From NCBI RefSeq assembly GCF_000092905.1, contig NC_014098.1, positions 310,001 through 374,000 of the forward strand: a stretch of DNA of 64,000 nucleotides, written 5' to 3'. Below the pieces are notes generated by a model. It did no database searches, was not told the DNA's origin, and saw nothing but the letters and a program-made list of their open reading frames with translations. The DNA comes from Kyrpidia tusciae DSM 2912 (GTDB taxonomy: Bacteria > Bacillota > Bacilli > Kyrpidiales > Kyrpidiaceae). How positions within the stretch are numbered: position 1 is the first letter of the stretch; every line of letters begins with the position of its first letter. This document shows, piece by piece, positions 50,046 through 57,368 of this stretch. The position numbers and the translations under genes are program-made.

Positions 50046-50459
50046 TTAGAAAAACCGCACTTCTGCTGTACCGGCGGTGACGACCTCTCCGCTTTGGTTT
50101 ATGGCGGCCAGTTCAAGCTCGGCGACCCGGTCATCGGGTTGAAGGGCACGCACCGTCCCCCGACAGGTCAAGACATCCCCCGGTTTGACCATGCGCTGGA
50201 ACCGAACTTTCATGCGCAGGATATCCCCTTTTACCCCCAGAAGATGGCGCAGGTATTGTCCGAGAAAACCCATGCTTAACATACCGTGGGCGATGACACC
50301 GTCCAAGCCCGCCTGCCGGGCGAACTCCTCCACTGTGTGAAGGGGGTTAAAATCCCCCGAGGCGCCGGCGTATTTCACCAACTGCACCCGGTCCACGGGG
50401 GGCTTGACCAGCGGTTCGAGTTCCATGTTTTCCTTGAGTGTGTCCCAGGTCAGTTCCAT
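50046..50459 (-). CDS. MaoC-like dehydratase (hot-dog fold)
   Basis: This 137-residue hot-dog protein has the catalytic hydratase-2 motif AGASGDFNPLHTVEEFARQ (Asp and His) followed by IAHGMLSMGFLGQYL. It is the size of single-domain (R)-specific enoyl-CoA hydratases or HadB-type dehydratase subunits. It probably pairs with the neighbour encoded 12 bases upstream (FAS1-like dehydratase N-domain type) in (R)-3-hydroxyacyl dehydration. ATG 50459 is 7 bases after GAGGGGGC. Confidence 0.88.
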   Translation of the reverse strand: MELTWDTLKENMELEPLVKPPVDRVQLVKYAGASGDFNPLHTVEEFARQAGLDGVIAHGMLSMGFLGQYLRHLLGVKGDILRMKVRFQRMVKPGDVLTCRGTVRALQPDDRVAELELAAINQSGEVVTAGTAEVRFF

Positions 50460-50471
50460 GGCACCGCCCCC

Positions 50472-50918
50472 TCAGTCTTGTCGATAGATGATCGTCTCCC
50501 GGGCGGTGACCACCGGTAGGTCATTGATGTCTTTGGCCCGGGTTTCGATGACGATGAAGGTCATTCGTCCGCTTCGCCCGGCCCGATCGTAGACATCGAT
50601 CACCTCTTGCTGCACCCAGTACCGGTCCCCCGGCCGCATGGGACGGTGGAAAATGTACTCCTGTTCCCCATGGAGAACGCGATGCAGGTCGAAGCCCGGC
50701 ACATCGGATAGCGGGCTGGGGATGACCCGAGCCAGGGTGGTGGCAAAGGTCGGGGGAGCGATGAGCCCCCGAAAGGGGGTGGATGCGGCGAAGGCCTCAT
50801 CCACGTACAGGGGAGACGGGTCTCCCACAGCTTCGGCGAATCGGCGGATATGTCCCTTTTCCACGTCGACGACATGAACGTTCGTCTTCTTGCCGATCAA
50901 GGAGCGATCTACCGGCAT
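50472..50918 (-). CDS. MaoC N-terminal-domain dehydratase (HadA/FAS1-like)
   Basis: This 148-residue hot-dog protein has EKGHIRRFAEAVGDPSPLYVDE, RGLIAPPTFATTL and LHGEQEYIFHRPMRPGDRY. These are the features of the MaoC_dehydrat_N family (HadA/HadC-like), which lacks the full hydratase motif and works as a heterodimer with a catalytic MaoC subunit. ATG 50918 has AAAGGAAAGGTG upstream; the frame to 51017 overlaps a degenerate ligase fragment on the other strand. It is the first gene of the pair; the partner starts 12 bases downstream. Confidence 0.87.
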   Translation of the reverse strand: MPVDRSLIGKKTNVHVVDVEKGHIRRFAEAVGDPSPLYVDEAFAASTPFRGLIAPPTFATTLARVIPSPLSDVPGFDLHRVLHGEQEYIFHRPMRPGDRYWVQQEVIDVYDRAGRSGRMTFIVIETRAKDINDLPVVTARETIIYRQD

Positions 50919-51039
50919 CTCCACACCTTTCCTTTCTCGGGGACGGGCCTGTTGGCTGCAGACTACGAAACTTTTCTGACGAGGACAGACGGCCTGCTTA
51001 TCAGATTTCCACATCAATCTTCGTCCCCGGCCTTGAAAA

Positions 51040-51218
51040 TTCCTGGTCGGTTCGCTGCTCGGCGATATCCCGATAAAGCCGCTATTCTCTACTATGGTGG
51101 CGTGATCCCATATCGTCGGTTGGTGCCCCTCAATCCGATGAATGTCACCGAGAAACTGGCATTTTATGCGGAGGACAGCGGAGCTCGGGTGGCTGTTGCC
51201 GGGCGGTTTCTTTTTGCC
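51040..51218 (+). pseudogene. relic of an acyl-CoA synthetase (AMP-binding) gene
   Basis: In the plus frame the DNA encodes PGRFAARRYPDKAAILYYGG and VIPYRRL, then directly VPLNPMNVTEKLAFYAEDSG and ARVAVAG. These are two blocks of the N-terminal region of long-chain acyl-CoA ligases. In intact ligases roughly 60 residues separate them, and the whole catalytic core after them is missing. The remnant has no ribosome site and sits just before uppP. It is the trace of a gene once next to the two dehydratases, possibly part of one lipid-metabolic cluster. Confidence 0.7.
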
Positions 51219-51350
51219 GCAGGCCGAGGCTTGTCCCCGTGGTGGTCAAGTGGTAGGCTAGATTTCGTGTGGGGGAGGATACATAGGAGGTCCGCGGGTG
51301 GCGGGATCTCGTTGAGGGAGAAGTTGGATGGGGGAGAGGAGAACGATCGG

Positions 51351-52199
51351 ATGACTTGGATACAGGCGTTGTGGTTTGCGGCGGTGCAGGGAATTACGGA
51401 GTTGTTTCCCGTAAGCAGTGTGGCCCATGCTGTCATGTTGCCCGCGGTGCTGCACTGGCCGGTGGATCCGGATGGGCTGTTGCCTTTTACCGTGATGCTT
51501 CACTTGGGAACAGCTGTTGCGTTGCTCTTATTTTATTGGAGGGAATGGCTGTCGCTTATCGTCTCCCTGTTTCACAGCCGGGCGCCGGAAAAGCGCCGGG
51601 TGTTCGTATTGTTGGTGGTGGCGACCATCCCCGCGGCGGTGATCGGAGGGCTGTTTGAAAAGACCCTCCGGGCTCATTTTCCGTCCGCGTCCAGTGCCGC
51701 CTTTTTCTTGATGGTCAACGGCGTGATTCTCTGGATCGGGGACCGGCAGAGGCGCCGGGCGATAGCAAGATCTGGCATGTTCAGCCGGATCGGCAGAGAG
51801 GACGAGGAAATATCGCGGCTCGGGATGGGCCAGAGCTTTTTGATTGGGTGCGCTCAGTGTCTTGCGCTTATCCCGGGTTTTTCCCGGTCGGGAATGACGA
51901 TGATCGCCGGGCTCTATGCGGGTCTCGGGTACGAGGCGGCGGCCCGGTTTGCCTTTTTGTTGGCGACGCCTGTGATCCTGGGGGCCGGGATCCTGGAGGT
52001 TCCGAAGCTGCTCCACGACCAGCACCGGGACTTGTTGGGCCCCGCCTTGGTCGGGGGATTGGCGGCGGGGGTGGCCGCTTTTGTGAGCGTGTGGATTTTG
52101 ACGCGGTATTTTCAACAACAGGAGGTCCGGGCATTTCGACCTTTTGCGATTTACTGTCTAGTCATCGGGCTAGTTGCTCTGTTATACTTTGTGCTGTAG
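51351..52199 (+). CDS. uppP: undecaprenyl-diphosphate phosphatase
   Basis: This 282-residue membrane protein starts MTWIQALWFAAVQGITELFP. It has the catalytic ITELFPVSSVAH motif (Glu, Ser, His) and PGFSRSGMTMIAGLYAG (Arg), plus about eight helices. It recycles undecaprenyl pyrophosphate for cell-wall synthesis. A charged loop (IARSGMFSRIGREDEEIS) between helices is longer than in most members. ATG 51351 follows GAGAGGAG by 10 bases; the frame to 50850 runs through the ligase relic and is not part of the gene. Confidence 0.94.
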   Translation: MTWIQALWFAAVQGITELFPVSSVAHAVMLPAVLHWPVDPDGLLPFTVMLHLGTAVALLLFYWREWLSLIVSLFHSRAPEKRRVFVLLVVATIPAAVIGGLFEKTLRAHFPSASSAAFFLMVNGVILWIGDRQRRRAIARSGMFSRIGREDEEISRLGMGQSFLIGCAQCLALIPGFSRSGMTMIAGLYAGLGYEAAARFAFLLATPVILGAGILEVPKLLHDQHRDLLGPALVGGLAAGVAAFVSVWILTRYFQQQEVRAFRPFAIYCLVIGLVALLYFVL

Positions 52200-52366
52200 A
52201 GTCATAGACCGGGTATGGGAGTGAGCCCCGGGTCTTGGTGAGGTGGGGGTAGGCGCATCGCCAGGACACGGGGAAGGCTCCCGTCCCCGTACTGTCTGAA
52301 AGTTCCCATTTATAGTGACGGGTCGCAGTTTTGCAGACCGACTTCGGCAAGGAAAGGGACGAGAAG

Positions 52367-52675
52367 ATGGAAGTGACGATCCAGGGCACAGTGGTCCGGT
52401 CCCGGGTTTTTCTCGACAGCGATGATTTTGTGGAGCGGGGGCTGGTCTTTGTACAGACCGATCGGCCCGTCAACATCGAAGGGCAGAGCTATGTGATGAT
52501 CCCAGTGATTTTGGCCGATGCCGCCGCTCTCGATTCTCTGGGCGATCATATCTCGGTGACGGGTGAGTTGGTTCTCCGGCAGGTCCCCACCCCCTCCGGC
52601 AAGCTGACCTCCCACGCGGTTCCGGTGGTATGGATTGAGGCGAGGGTCCAAGAGAAAGCGCGTCCGGCCAACTGA
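52367..52675 (+). CDS. small beta-rich hypothetical protein (102 aa)
   Basis: The protein begins MEVTIQGTVVRSRVFLDSDD and continues GLVFVQTDRPVNIEGQSYVM and HISVTGELVLRQVPTPSG. Its alternating hydrophobic residues suggest an OB-fold-like or other small beta barrel. There is no membrane segment or signal, and I recognise no family. ATG 52367 is preceded by GGAAAGGGACGAG, while the TTG at 52331 only extends it by twelve polar residues. It follows uppP by 167 bases and is closed by a strong terminator at 52713. Confidence 0.65.
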   Translation: MEVTIQGTVVRSRVFLDSDDFVERGLVFVQTDRPVNIEGQSYVMIPVILADAAALDSLGDHISVTGELVLRQVPTPSGKLTSHAVPVVWIEARVQEKARPAN

Positions 52676-52712
52676 GCCACTGGACGCACGAGAATCGCGC
52701 GTGAAATAATGG

Positions 52713-52739
52713 GTCACAGGGTATCCTGTGACTTTTTTT
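52713..52739 (+). terminator. strong intrinsic terminator
   Basis: GTCACAGG (52713-52720), loop GTAT, CCTGTGAC (52725-52732), then seven T. A textbook structure after the 52367-52675 gene. Confidence 0.92.
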
Positions 52740-52766
52740 GTTGGAAGGAGGGCGGGAAAACTGACG

Positions 52767-53633
52767 ATGGGTGAGACGCGAATGGCCGAACATTGGAGAT
52801 ATCGGGTCTATCAAGGGGTTCTGGTTATTGGGGGCAGCTTGGTGGCGGCGTACGGGTTGCGGGGGTTTCTGGTGCCCAATCATATCATCGACGGAGGCAT
52901 GACGGGAATTTCCATACTGCTGTCCTATCTGACCGGATTGAACATTGGGTGGTTCCTGTTGGCCCTGAATCTTCCTTTTCTCCTGCTTGGCTACAACCAG
53001 ATCGGCAAAACTTTTACCGTCCTGACCTTCCTCGGGGTTGCGGGGCTGGCGGTCTGGACCTGGGTGCTCGGCTCGGCGGCCGTGGTGACTCAGGATCTGT
53101 TGCTGGCGGCGGTGTTCGGGGGGGTGATCGTGGGTCTCGGGGTGGGATTGGTGATTCGACACGGGGGTTCCATGGATGGAACGGAAATTGTCGCCGTGGT
53201 GCTCAGTGAGCGGTGGCCCTTTTCCGTGGGCGAGATCATCATGTTTTTTAACGTGTTCATCCTGGGAAGCGCCGGATTCGTCTTCGGTTGGGACCGGGCC
53301 ATGTACTCCTTAATTGCGTATTTTGTCGCGTACAAAACCATCGATGTGGTGGTGGACGGCTTGGATGAGTCCAAGGGGGTTTGGATTGTCTCCAACCGCG
53401 CCGAGGAACTGGGGGTGGTCATCTTGGCCCGCCTGGGGAGAGGGGTGACGTACCTCGAGGCCAAGGGCGGGTATTCCGAAGAGCCGAAGCAGATGATCTA
53501 CACGGTGGTCACTCGGCTTGAGCTGCCGAAATTGCGTACCGTGGTGCGGGAAATCGACCCCCAGGCTTTCGTTTCCGTGGCGGACATTCACGAGACCATG
53601 GGCGGGTATTTTCGCAAGAGAAAGATCCACTGA
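52767..53633 (+). CDS. YitT-family membrane protein (DUF161 + DUF2179)
   Basis: This 288-residue protein has five or six membrane helices in two symmetric halves (YGLRGFLVPNHIIDGGMTGI, GLGVGLVIRHGGSMDGTEIV), the YitT_membrane signature. The cytosolic DUF2179 domain covers about the last 85 residues (VWIVSNRAEELGVVILARLG, TYLEAKGGYSEEPKQMIYTV, IDPQAFVSVADIHETMGGYF). It is widespread in Bacillota with no settled function. ATG 52767 or ATG 52782 is the start, the former following GGAAGGAGGGCGGG at a long distance. It begins just after a strong terminator, so it needs its own promoter. Confidence 0.92.
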   Translation: MGETRMAEHWRYRVYQGVLVIGGSLVAAYGLRGFLVPNHIIDGGMTGISILLSYLTGLNIGWFLLALNLPFLLLGYNQIGKTFTVLTFLGVAGLAVWTWVLGSAAVVTQDLLLAAVFGGVIVGLGVGLVIRHGGSMDGTEIVAVVLSERWPFSVGEIIMFFNVFILGSAGFVFGWDRAMYSLIAYFVAYKTIDVVVDGLDESKGVWIVSNRAEELGVVILARLGRGVTYLEAKGGYSEEPKQMIYTVVTRLELPKLRTVVREIDPQAFVSVADIHETMGGYFRKRKIH

Positions 53634-53680
53634 CGTTTGGGAGCCGTTGACCTGGGATTCTGTGGCATCAACGTGTGGGT

Positions 53681-53735
53681 TTGACAAACCGCTGCACCTC
53701 GTGCATACTGTATGTACCGGATGATGTGGTACACA
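53681..53735 (+). promoter_or_regulatory. sigma-A promoter and operator of the GntR-ABC operon
   Basis: TTGACA (53681-53686), 17 bases, CATACT (53704-53709). Immediately downstream, TATGTACC (53711-53718) and GGTACACA (53728-53735) form an imperfect inverted repeat with 6-bp perfect core arms (TGTACC/GGTACA) over the transcription start, as expected for autorepression by the encoded GntR protein. Confidence 0.75.
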
Positions 53736-53811
53736 TGGTTCATACGGCACAAACGGGGCACGTTCTGCAGCGCAGGTATGGAGAACGGCCGTGAGGGGAA
53801 GGGGGATCGGG

Positions 53812-54207
53812 ATGTGGTTGAGGATTGATCCCAGATCGGAAGTGCCCCTGTATCAACAGATTGTCGATCAAGTGCGGGAAGCCGTGGCAAGGAGGTGGCT
53901 GGAGCCCGGAACCCGACTTCCCTCGGTCCGGGAGTTGGCCGTCCAGTTGGCGCTGAATCACAACACTGTCGCTAAGGCTTACCAGGAACTGGAACGAGAA
54001 GGATTGATCGAAACGCTCCGGGGGCGGGGGACCTTTGTGGCGAAGCCGAATCCTCGAACGCCTTCCCCCGATGATGTGGCGTGGATGGAAAAGCAGATTC
54101 GACAACTCCTCATCGCGGCGTACCATTTGGGAATCGAGCCGAAAGTTTGGCTGGAGATCGCCGGCCGGGTGGTGGCCGGCTGGTCTCAATCGGAGGGAGG
54201 TTTCTGA
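53812..54207 (+). CDS. GntR-family repressor, YtrA-like
   Basis: This 131-residue regulator has the YtrA-subfamily layout: a winged helix (RIDPRSEVPLYQQIVDQVRE, LPSVRELAVQLALNHNTVAK, YQELEREGLIETLRGRGTFV) followed by a short helical tail instead of a large effector domain. ATG 53812 lies after AAGGGGGATCGGG. Its stop overlaps the next gene's ATG (TGATGA), so translation is coupled. In Bacillus the YtrA repressor controls an ABC exporter induced by cell-wall antibiotics. The gene order here (regulator, ATPase, permease) supports the same role by analogy. Confidence 0.92.
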   Translation: MWLRIDPRSEVPLYQQIVDQVREAVARRWLEPGTRLPSVRELAVQLALNHNTVAKAYQELEREGLIETLRGRGTFVAKPNPRTPSPDDVAWMEKQIRQLLIAAYHLGIEPKVWLEIAGRVVAGWSQSEGGF

Positions 54208-55121
54208 TGAGCTGGGCGGTCGAAGCGCGAGATTTGTCGAAAACGATCGATGGGGTTCAGGCTCTTAAGGATGTGACGCTGCACATTCCGACCGGAGCCG
54301 TGTATGGCCTCATTGGCCCGAACGGCGCTGGGAAAACGACGTTGATTCGCCTGATGTTGGGTATTTGGCAGCCCACCGTCGGCCAAGTACTCCTTTTTGG
54401 AAACCGGGCGGACGATCCCACGGGGATAGCCCGGCAAGGGGTGGGGTACGTGCCCGACATCCCGAACTGGCCGAACAATTTTCGCGTGGAAGATGTGTTG
54501 AAGTGGCACCGCCTTGTCTATCGGGGGTGGGACGAGCACCGGGCGGGGGCGCTGCTGGAGATGTTCCGACTCCGGCGCAGAGCATTATTGTCGACCCTCT
54601 CCAAAGGTCAGAAGATGCAGGTTTCCCTGTCCTGCGCTTTAGCGACGCATCCCCGGCTCCTGGTATTGGATGAGCCGACCAACGGCTTGGATCCCGTGGT
54701 GCGGAGGGAATTTCTTCAGCTTTTGGTCCGGCAGGTGGCCGAAGACGAGACCACGATGTTGTTTTCGACGCACCTCCTGGAAGATCTGCAACGGGTGGCG
54801 GATCACATCGGGGTTCTCTTTCAGGGCAGACTGCTGCTGTCCACGGCTTTGGCCGATCTGTGGGAGGAGGCCAGGAAAATCCTGGTTGTGTTCCGGCCCG
54901 AGGCGGAGCCCGACCTGTCCCAGTGGCCGGAAGTGTGGCGGGTGGAGCACGAGGGGCGGCTGTGGGTCCTGTGGGTCGGGGGCGCCGCGGAGAGGGTGAT
55001 GGAACGGATCCGGGCGTTGGAGCCCGTGTACTGGGAAGCGGTACAACCGGCTCTGGACGATCTTTTTGTGGAAATGATGCGCCGGGAGGGGTACACCTAT
55101 GGGGATCTGGAATTGGAATAA
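54207..55121 (+). CDS. ABC transporter ATP-binding protein (YtrB-like)
   Basis: This 304-residue ATPase has Walker A GPNGAGKTTLI, the VPDIPNW Q-loop region (Q replaced in GYVPD), the non-canonical signature LSKGQKMQVSL, Walker B LLVLDEPTNGLDP and switch His in FSTHLLEDL. The K in LSKGQ and the missing Q-loop glutamine are shared with YtrB-type ATPases. It is translated from ATG 54207 overlapping the regulator's stop. The permease gene overlaps its 3' end by 23 bases. Confidence 0.9.
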   Translation: MSWAVEARDLSKTIDGVQALKDVTLHIPTGAVYGLIGPNGAGKTTLIRLMLGIWQPTVGQVLLFGNRADDPTGIARQGVGYVPDIPNWPNNFRVEDVLKWHRLVYRGWDEHRAGALLEMFRLRRRALLSTLSKGQKMQVSLSCALATHPRLLVLDEPTNGLDPVVRREFLQLLVRQVAEDETTMLFSTHLLEDLQRVADHIGVLFQGRLLLSTALADLWEEARKILVVFRPEAEPDLSQWPEVWRVEHEGRLWVLWVGGAAERVMERIRALEPVYWEAVQPALDDLFVEMMRREGYTYGDLELE

Positions 55122-56130
55122 CGCGGTGGCGTGGAGGGAGAGGCGCCAGAATACGTCCATGTGGGTGCTCGCGGTGGCGCTGATCTCTATTCCCGTCATC
55201 GGTCGGCTCCTCGGGGTGCAGTTGCTGGCTGGGGTGGGAGTGGCGGCCGAAAGAATGGTTCGGGAGGCCGCGGTGCAGACGGTGGAAGTTCCAACCGGGT
55301 ACATCGCCCTGTGGAGCGTCGCCGCTCTGCTCCTCGCCGTGACCGCCTGGTATCGGGAGTGGACTCATCAAGGACTTCCCACGGTCCTGGCCGGGCCGGT
55401 GGGACGCCGCCATGTGGCGGGGACGAAGTGGTGGACCGGCTGGTTTGTGCTTCAGGGGGTCGTTCTCGCCAACGTCCTGGTGGCTGTCCTCATGGGGGCC
55501 TATGATGCGGGTTGGTGGGCGGTCTTCGACTGGTGGCTGTCATCGGCCATCGGCCTTTCGGCCGTGTACGGCACCGGGTTTCTCTTTGCCATGTGGAGTG
55601 GAACGGCCCGAAGTGCAAGCTTTACCTCTGCTTTTGTGGTTTTCGGTATTCACGTATGGGTCCGAATTCTCGTCACGGCTCTCGGCGGGGTGTTCGGAGA
55701 TTGGACATGGTTCGCGAGCCGGATCCGGGGGGCGGTGGATGTGGCAGTCTATTTGACCGTGTCGGAATACCTGGCTCAAGAAGCGGTGTTTGGGAACACC
55801 GGGCTAAAGATTCTACTTCTCGCCGTGGCTGCCGTCGCTCTGTGGCTGGCGGTGTGGACGTTTGAACGACTGCCTTTGGAGCGAACGGGGAAGGCGTGGT
55901 TTTTCCGCTGGATCGAGACAGTGGGGCTGTGGATGGCCGGGATCACCGCGTTTGTCATCGCCGGGTCGATGGGAGCGGCGGTTTTTGTCTATCTCGGAGG
56001 CGGAGGGACCGGACACGTGCCGTCCACACCGGTGAGGGCCGGTGTTTTTCTGGTGGTCGGAGCCGTCTTTGTGTATTTGTTTCGTACCCTGGCCCTTTGG
56101 GCCGCCAGGCACAAGTATGCTCAGAGTTAG
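55099..56130 (+). CDS. ABC-type permease-like membrane protein
   Basis: This 343-residue protein has about eight hydrophobic segments, with AVALISIPVIGRLL, SVAALLLAVTAWYREWTHQG, GPVGRRHVAGTKWWTGWFVL and the final FLVVGAVFVYLFRTLALWAA. The position and the GPVGRR..K.W motif are typical of the membrane partners in YtrBC/YhcI-type exporters. ATG 55099 overlaps the ATPase gene and has GGGAGGGG upstream, so it is translated in concert. The substrate is unknown. A GC hairpin at 56312 may end the operon. Confidence 0.85.
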   Translation: MGIWNWNNAVAWRERRQNTSMWVLAVALISIPVIGRLLGVQLLAGVGVAAERMVREAAVQTVEVPTGYIALWSVAALLLAVTAWYREWTHQGLPTVLAGPVGRRHVAGTKWWTGWFVLQGVVLANVLVAVLMGAYDAGWWAVFDWWLSSAIGLSAVYGTGFLFAMWSGTARSASFTSAFVVFGIHVWVRILVTALGGVFGDWTWFASRIRGAVDVAVYLTVSEYLAQEAVFGNTGLKILLLAVAAVALWLAVWTFERLPLERTGKAWFFRWIETVGLWMAGITAFVIAGSMGAAVFVYLGGGGTGHVPSTPVRAGVFLVVGAVFVYLFRTLALWAARHKYAQS

Positions 56131-56311
56131 TGGAAATCCGAGGCGCACCGGGCCGGTTCCTCACCAGGATCGGGAGAAAGGGACTGGAAATGGACAGCTT
56201 TCGGCGGGGGCTGGTCCGGATCCTCCTTATCCGGCAGGTGGTTTTGGCGTGCGGGCAGCGGAACGGGTAAGCGTTAGTCTCACCGGACACCGTCTGGAAG
56301 CAGATGAATGA

Positions 56312-56334
56312 GGCCCCCGTCAGGATTGGGGGCC
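56312..56334. terminator. hairpin at the convergent end of the YtrABC-like operon
   Basis: GGCCCCC (56312-56318) pairs with GGGGGCC (56328-56334). It overlaps the last codons of the minus-strand gene. TTGTTGTAA follows on the plus strand, so it may terminate the plus-strand operon weakly. Confidence 0.5.
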
Positions 56335-57183
56335 TTGTTGTAACGTCTGTATGATCTGGTCTTCCGACATGCCTTTTTGGAACGTGTAGGTGCCCGGTTT
56401 TAGATCTTGGTCCACGTGCGTGTCGGCGAGCTTCTGGTTAAAGGCGGCGACATCCTGGATGAGCCCTTTGTCGTGGAGAAACTGGGTCAGATCTCCGGCC
56501 GTCATCCCCATCTGAAGGGCGAAGGTGATCGTCTCGTTAGGCGGCGTCGCCTGCCCCTGGGCCGGAGGCGCAGCCCCCTCGGGTTTTGGGCCGGTACTTT
56601 CGGGCTTGGACGCTGCTCCACCGGGGACTTGGGCGGCCGTCCCGGACGGGGCCCCTTTTGTCGCGTTGGCGGAGGTGGGCACCAAGGTGTACCCAGCGGC
56701 GCTGGCCAAAGCTTCCAGGCGTTGTTGATTGTGGCCGGCCAGATATTGCCCCACTGATCCGGCGATCAGGGCGATGAGGACATAGGAGACCACCAAGGCC
56801 GCCCCCATCACCCGGGGTCGCTTCCACACGGGGCGGCTGGACAGCGCCGCCACGCCGCCGCTTCTCCACACGTCCCGGCGATAGATCAGCCAAGTGTCCA
56901 CCAGGTGGTTTTGATAGGGAATCCGGACGAGGAACGAAAAACGTCCATCCCCTGTGTCCTCCACGGTCAGCACCTCGGCGGAGGTCAATTGCGCGTATAA
57001 CTTTTGCCGGAGATTTTTGATCTCTTCCCGAGTGAGTTCCAGGTGGGCGATGAGGTACTGTAACACTTCCGCATCAAACACGTCAGGACCCGGAGGGGCG
57101 CAGCCGAGGTCTTGAATACTCTGCTGAAATCCCCGGTGGATCGATGATTCAAGCAAAACGTTGCGCTGGTTGGACGGTAACAT
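56320..57183 (-). CDS. membrane protein with MltG/YceG-type N-domain only
   Basis: The protein of about 287 residues has a soluble N-terminal region (about 1-125), one membrane helix (VMGAALVVSYVLIALIAGSVG) and an Ala/Pro-rich linker (about 175-220). A C-terminal module follows (about 225-285): ITFALQMGMTAGDLTQFLHD, KGLIQDVAAFNQKLADT and LKPGTYTFQKGMSEDQII. This last module is the LysM-like part that precedes the lytic domain in endolytic transglycosylase MltG, but the catalytic Glu domain is absent. I infer a wall-associated binding role. Starts at 57183, 57192 or GTG 57195 are all possible; 57183 has the best spacing to AGGTG. Confidence 0.72.
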   Translation of the reverse strand: MLPSNQRNVLLESSIHRGFQQSIQDLGCAPPGPDVFDAEVLQYLIAHLELTREEIKNLRQKLYAQLTSAEVLTVEDTGDGRFSFLVRIPYQNHLVDTWLIYRRDVWRSGGVAALSSRPVWKRPRVMGAALVVSYVLIALIAGSVGQYLAGHNQQRLEALASAAGYTLVPTSANATKGAPSGTAAQVPGGAASKPESTGPKPEGAAPPAQGQATPPNETITFALQMGMTAGDLTQFLHDKGLIQDVAAFNQKLADTHVDQDLKPGTYTFQKGMSEDQIIQTLQQGPQS

Positions 57184-57368
57184 ACTCCCCATCACCTGAT
57201 GTTCGTATTTTCAGGGTTCATCCAACTGGGACAAACCTTCCAGTTGGATCATACCAGAGCTTCGCCCGGGAGAGTAGTCTATTTCGACGGGAAAATAGTT
57301 CTCGCCGCTCGTTTTCCGATTTCGCCGGGTTTGCGGTATTATGGAAAGGTCGAGGGAGGAGTGAGAAG

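Noticed and set aside
50850-51350. N-terminal extension of uppP through the ligase-like region
   Set aside because: UppP normally begins a few residues before its first helix. The upstream frame encodes a ligase relic and passes through the start of another gene on the opposite strand.
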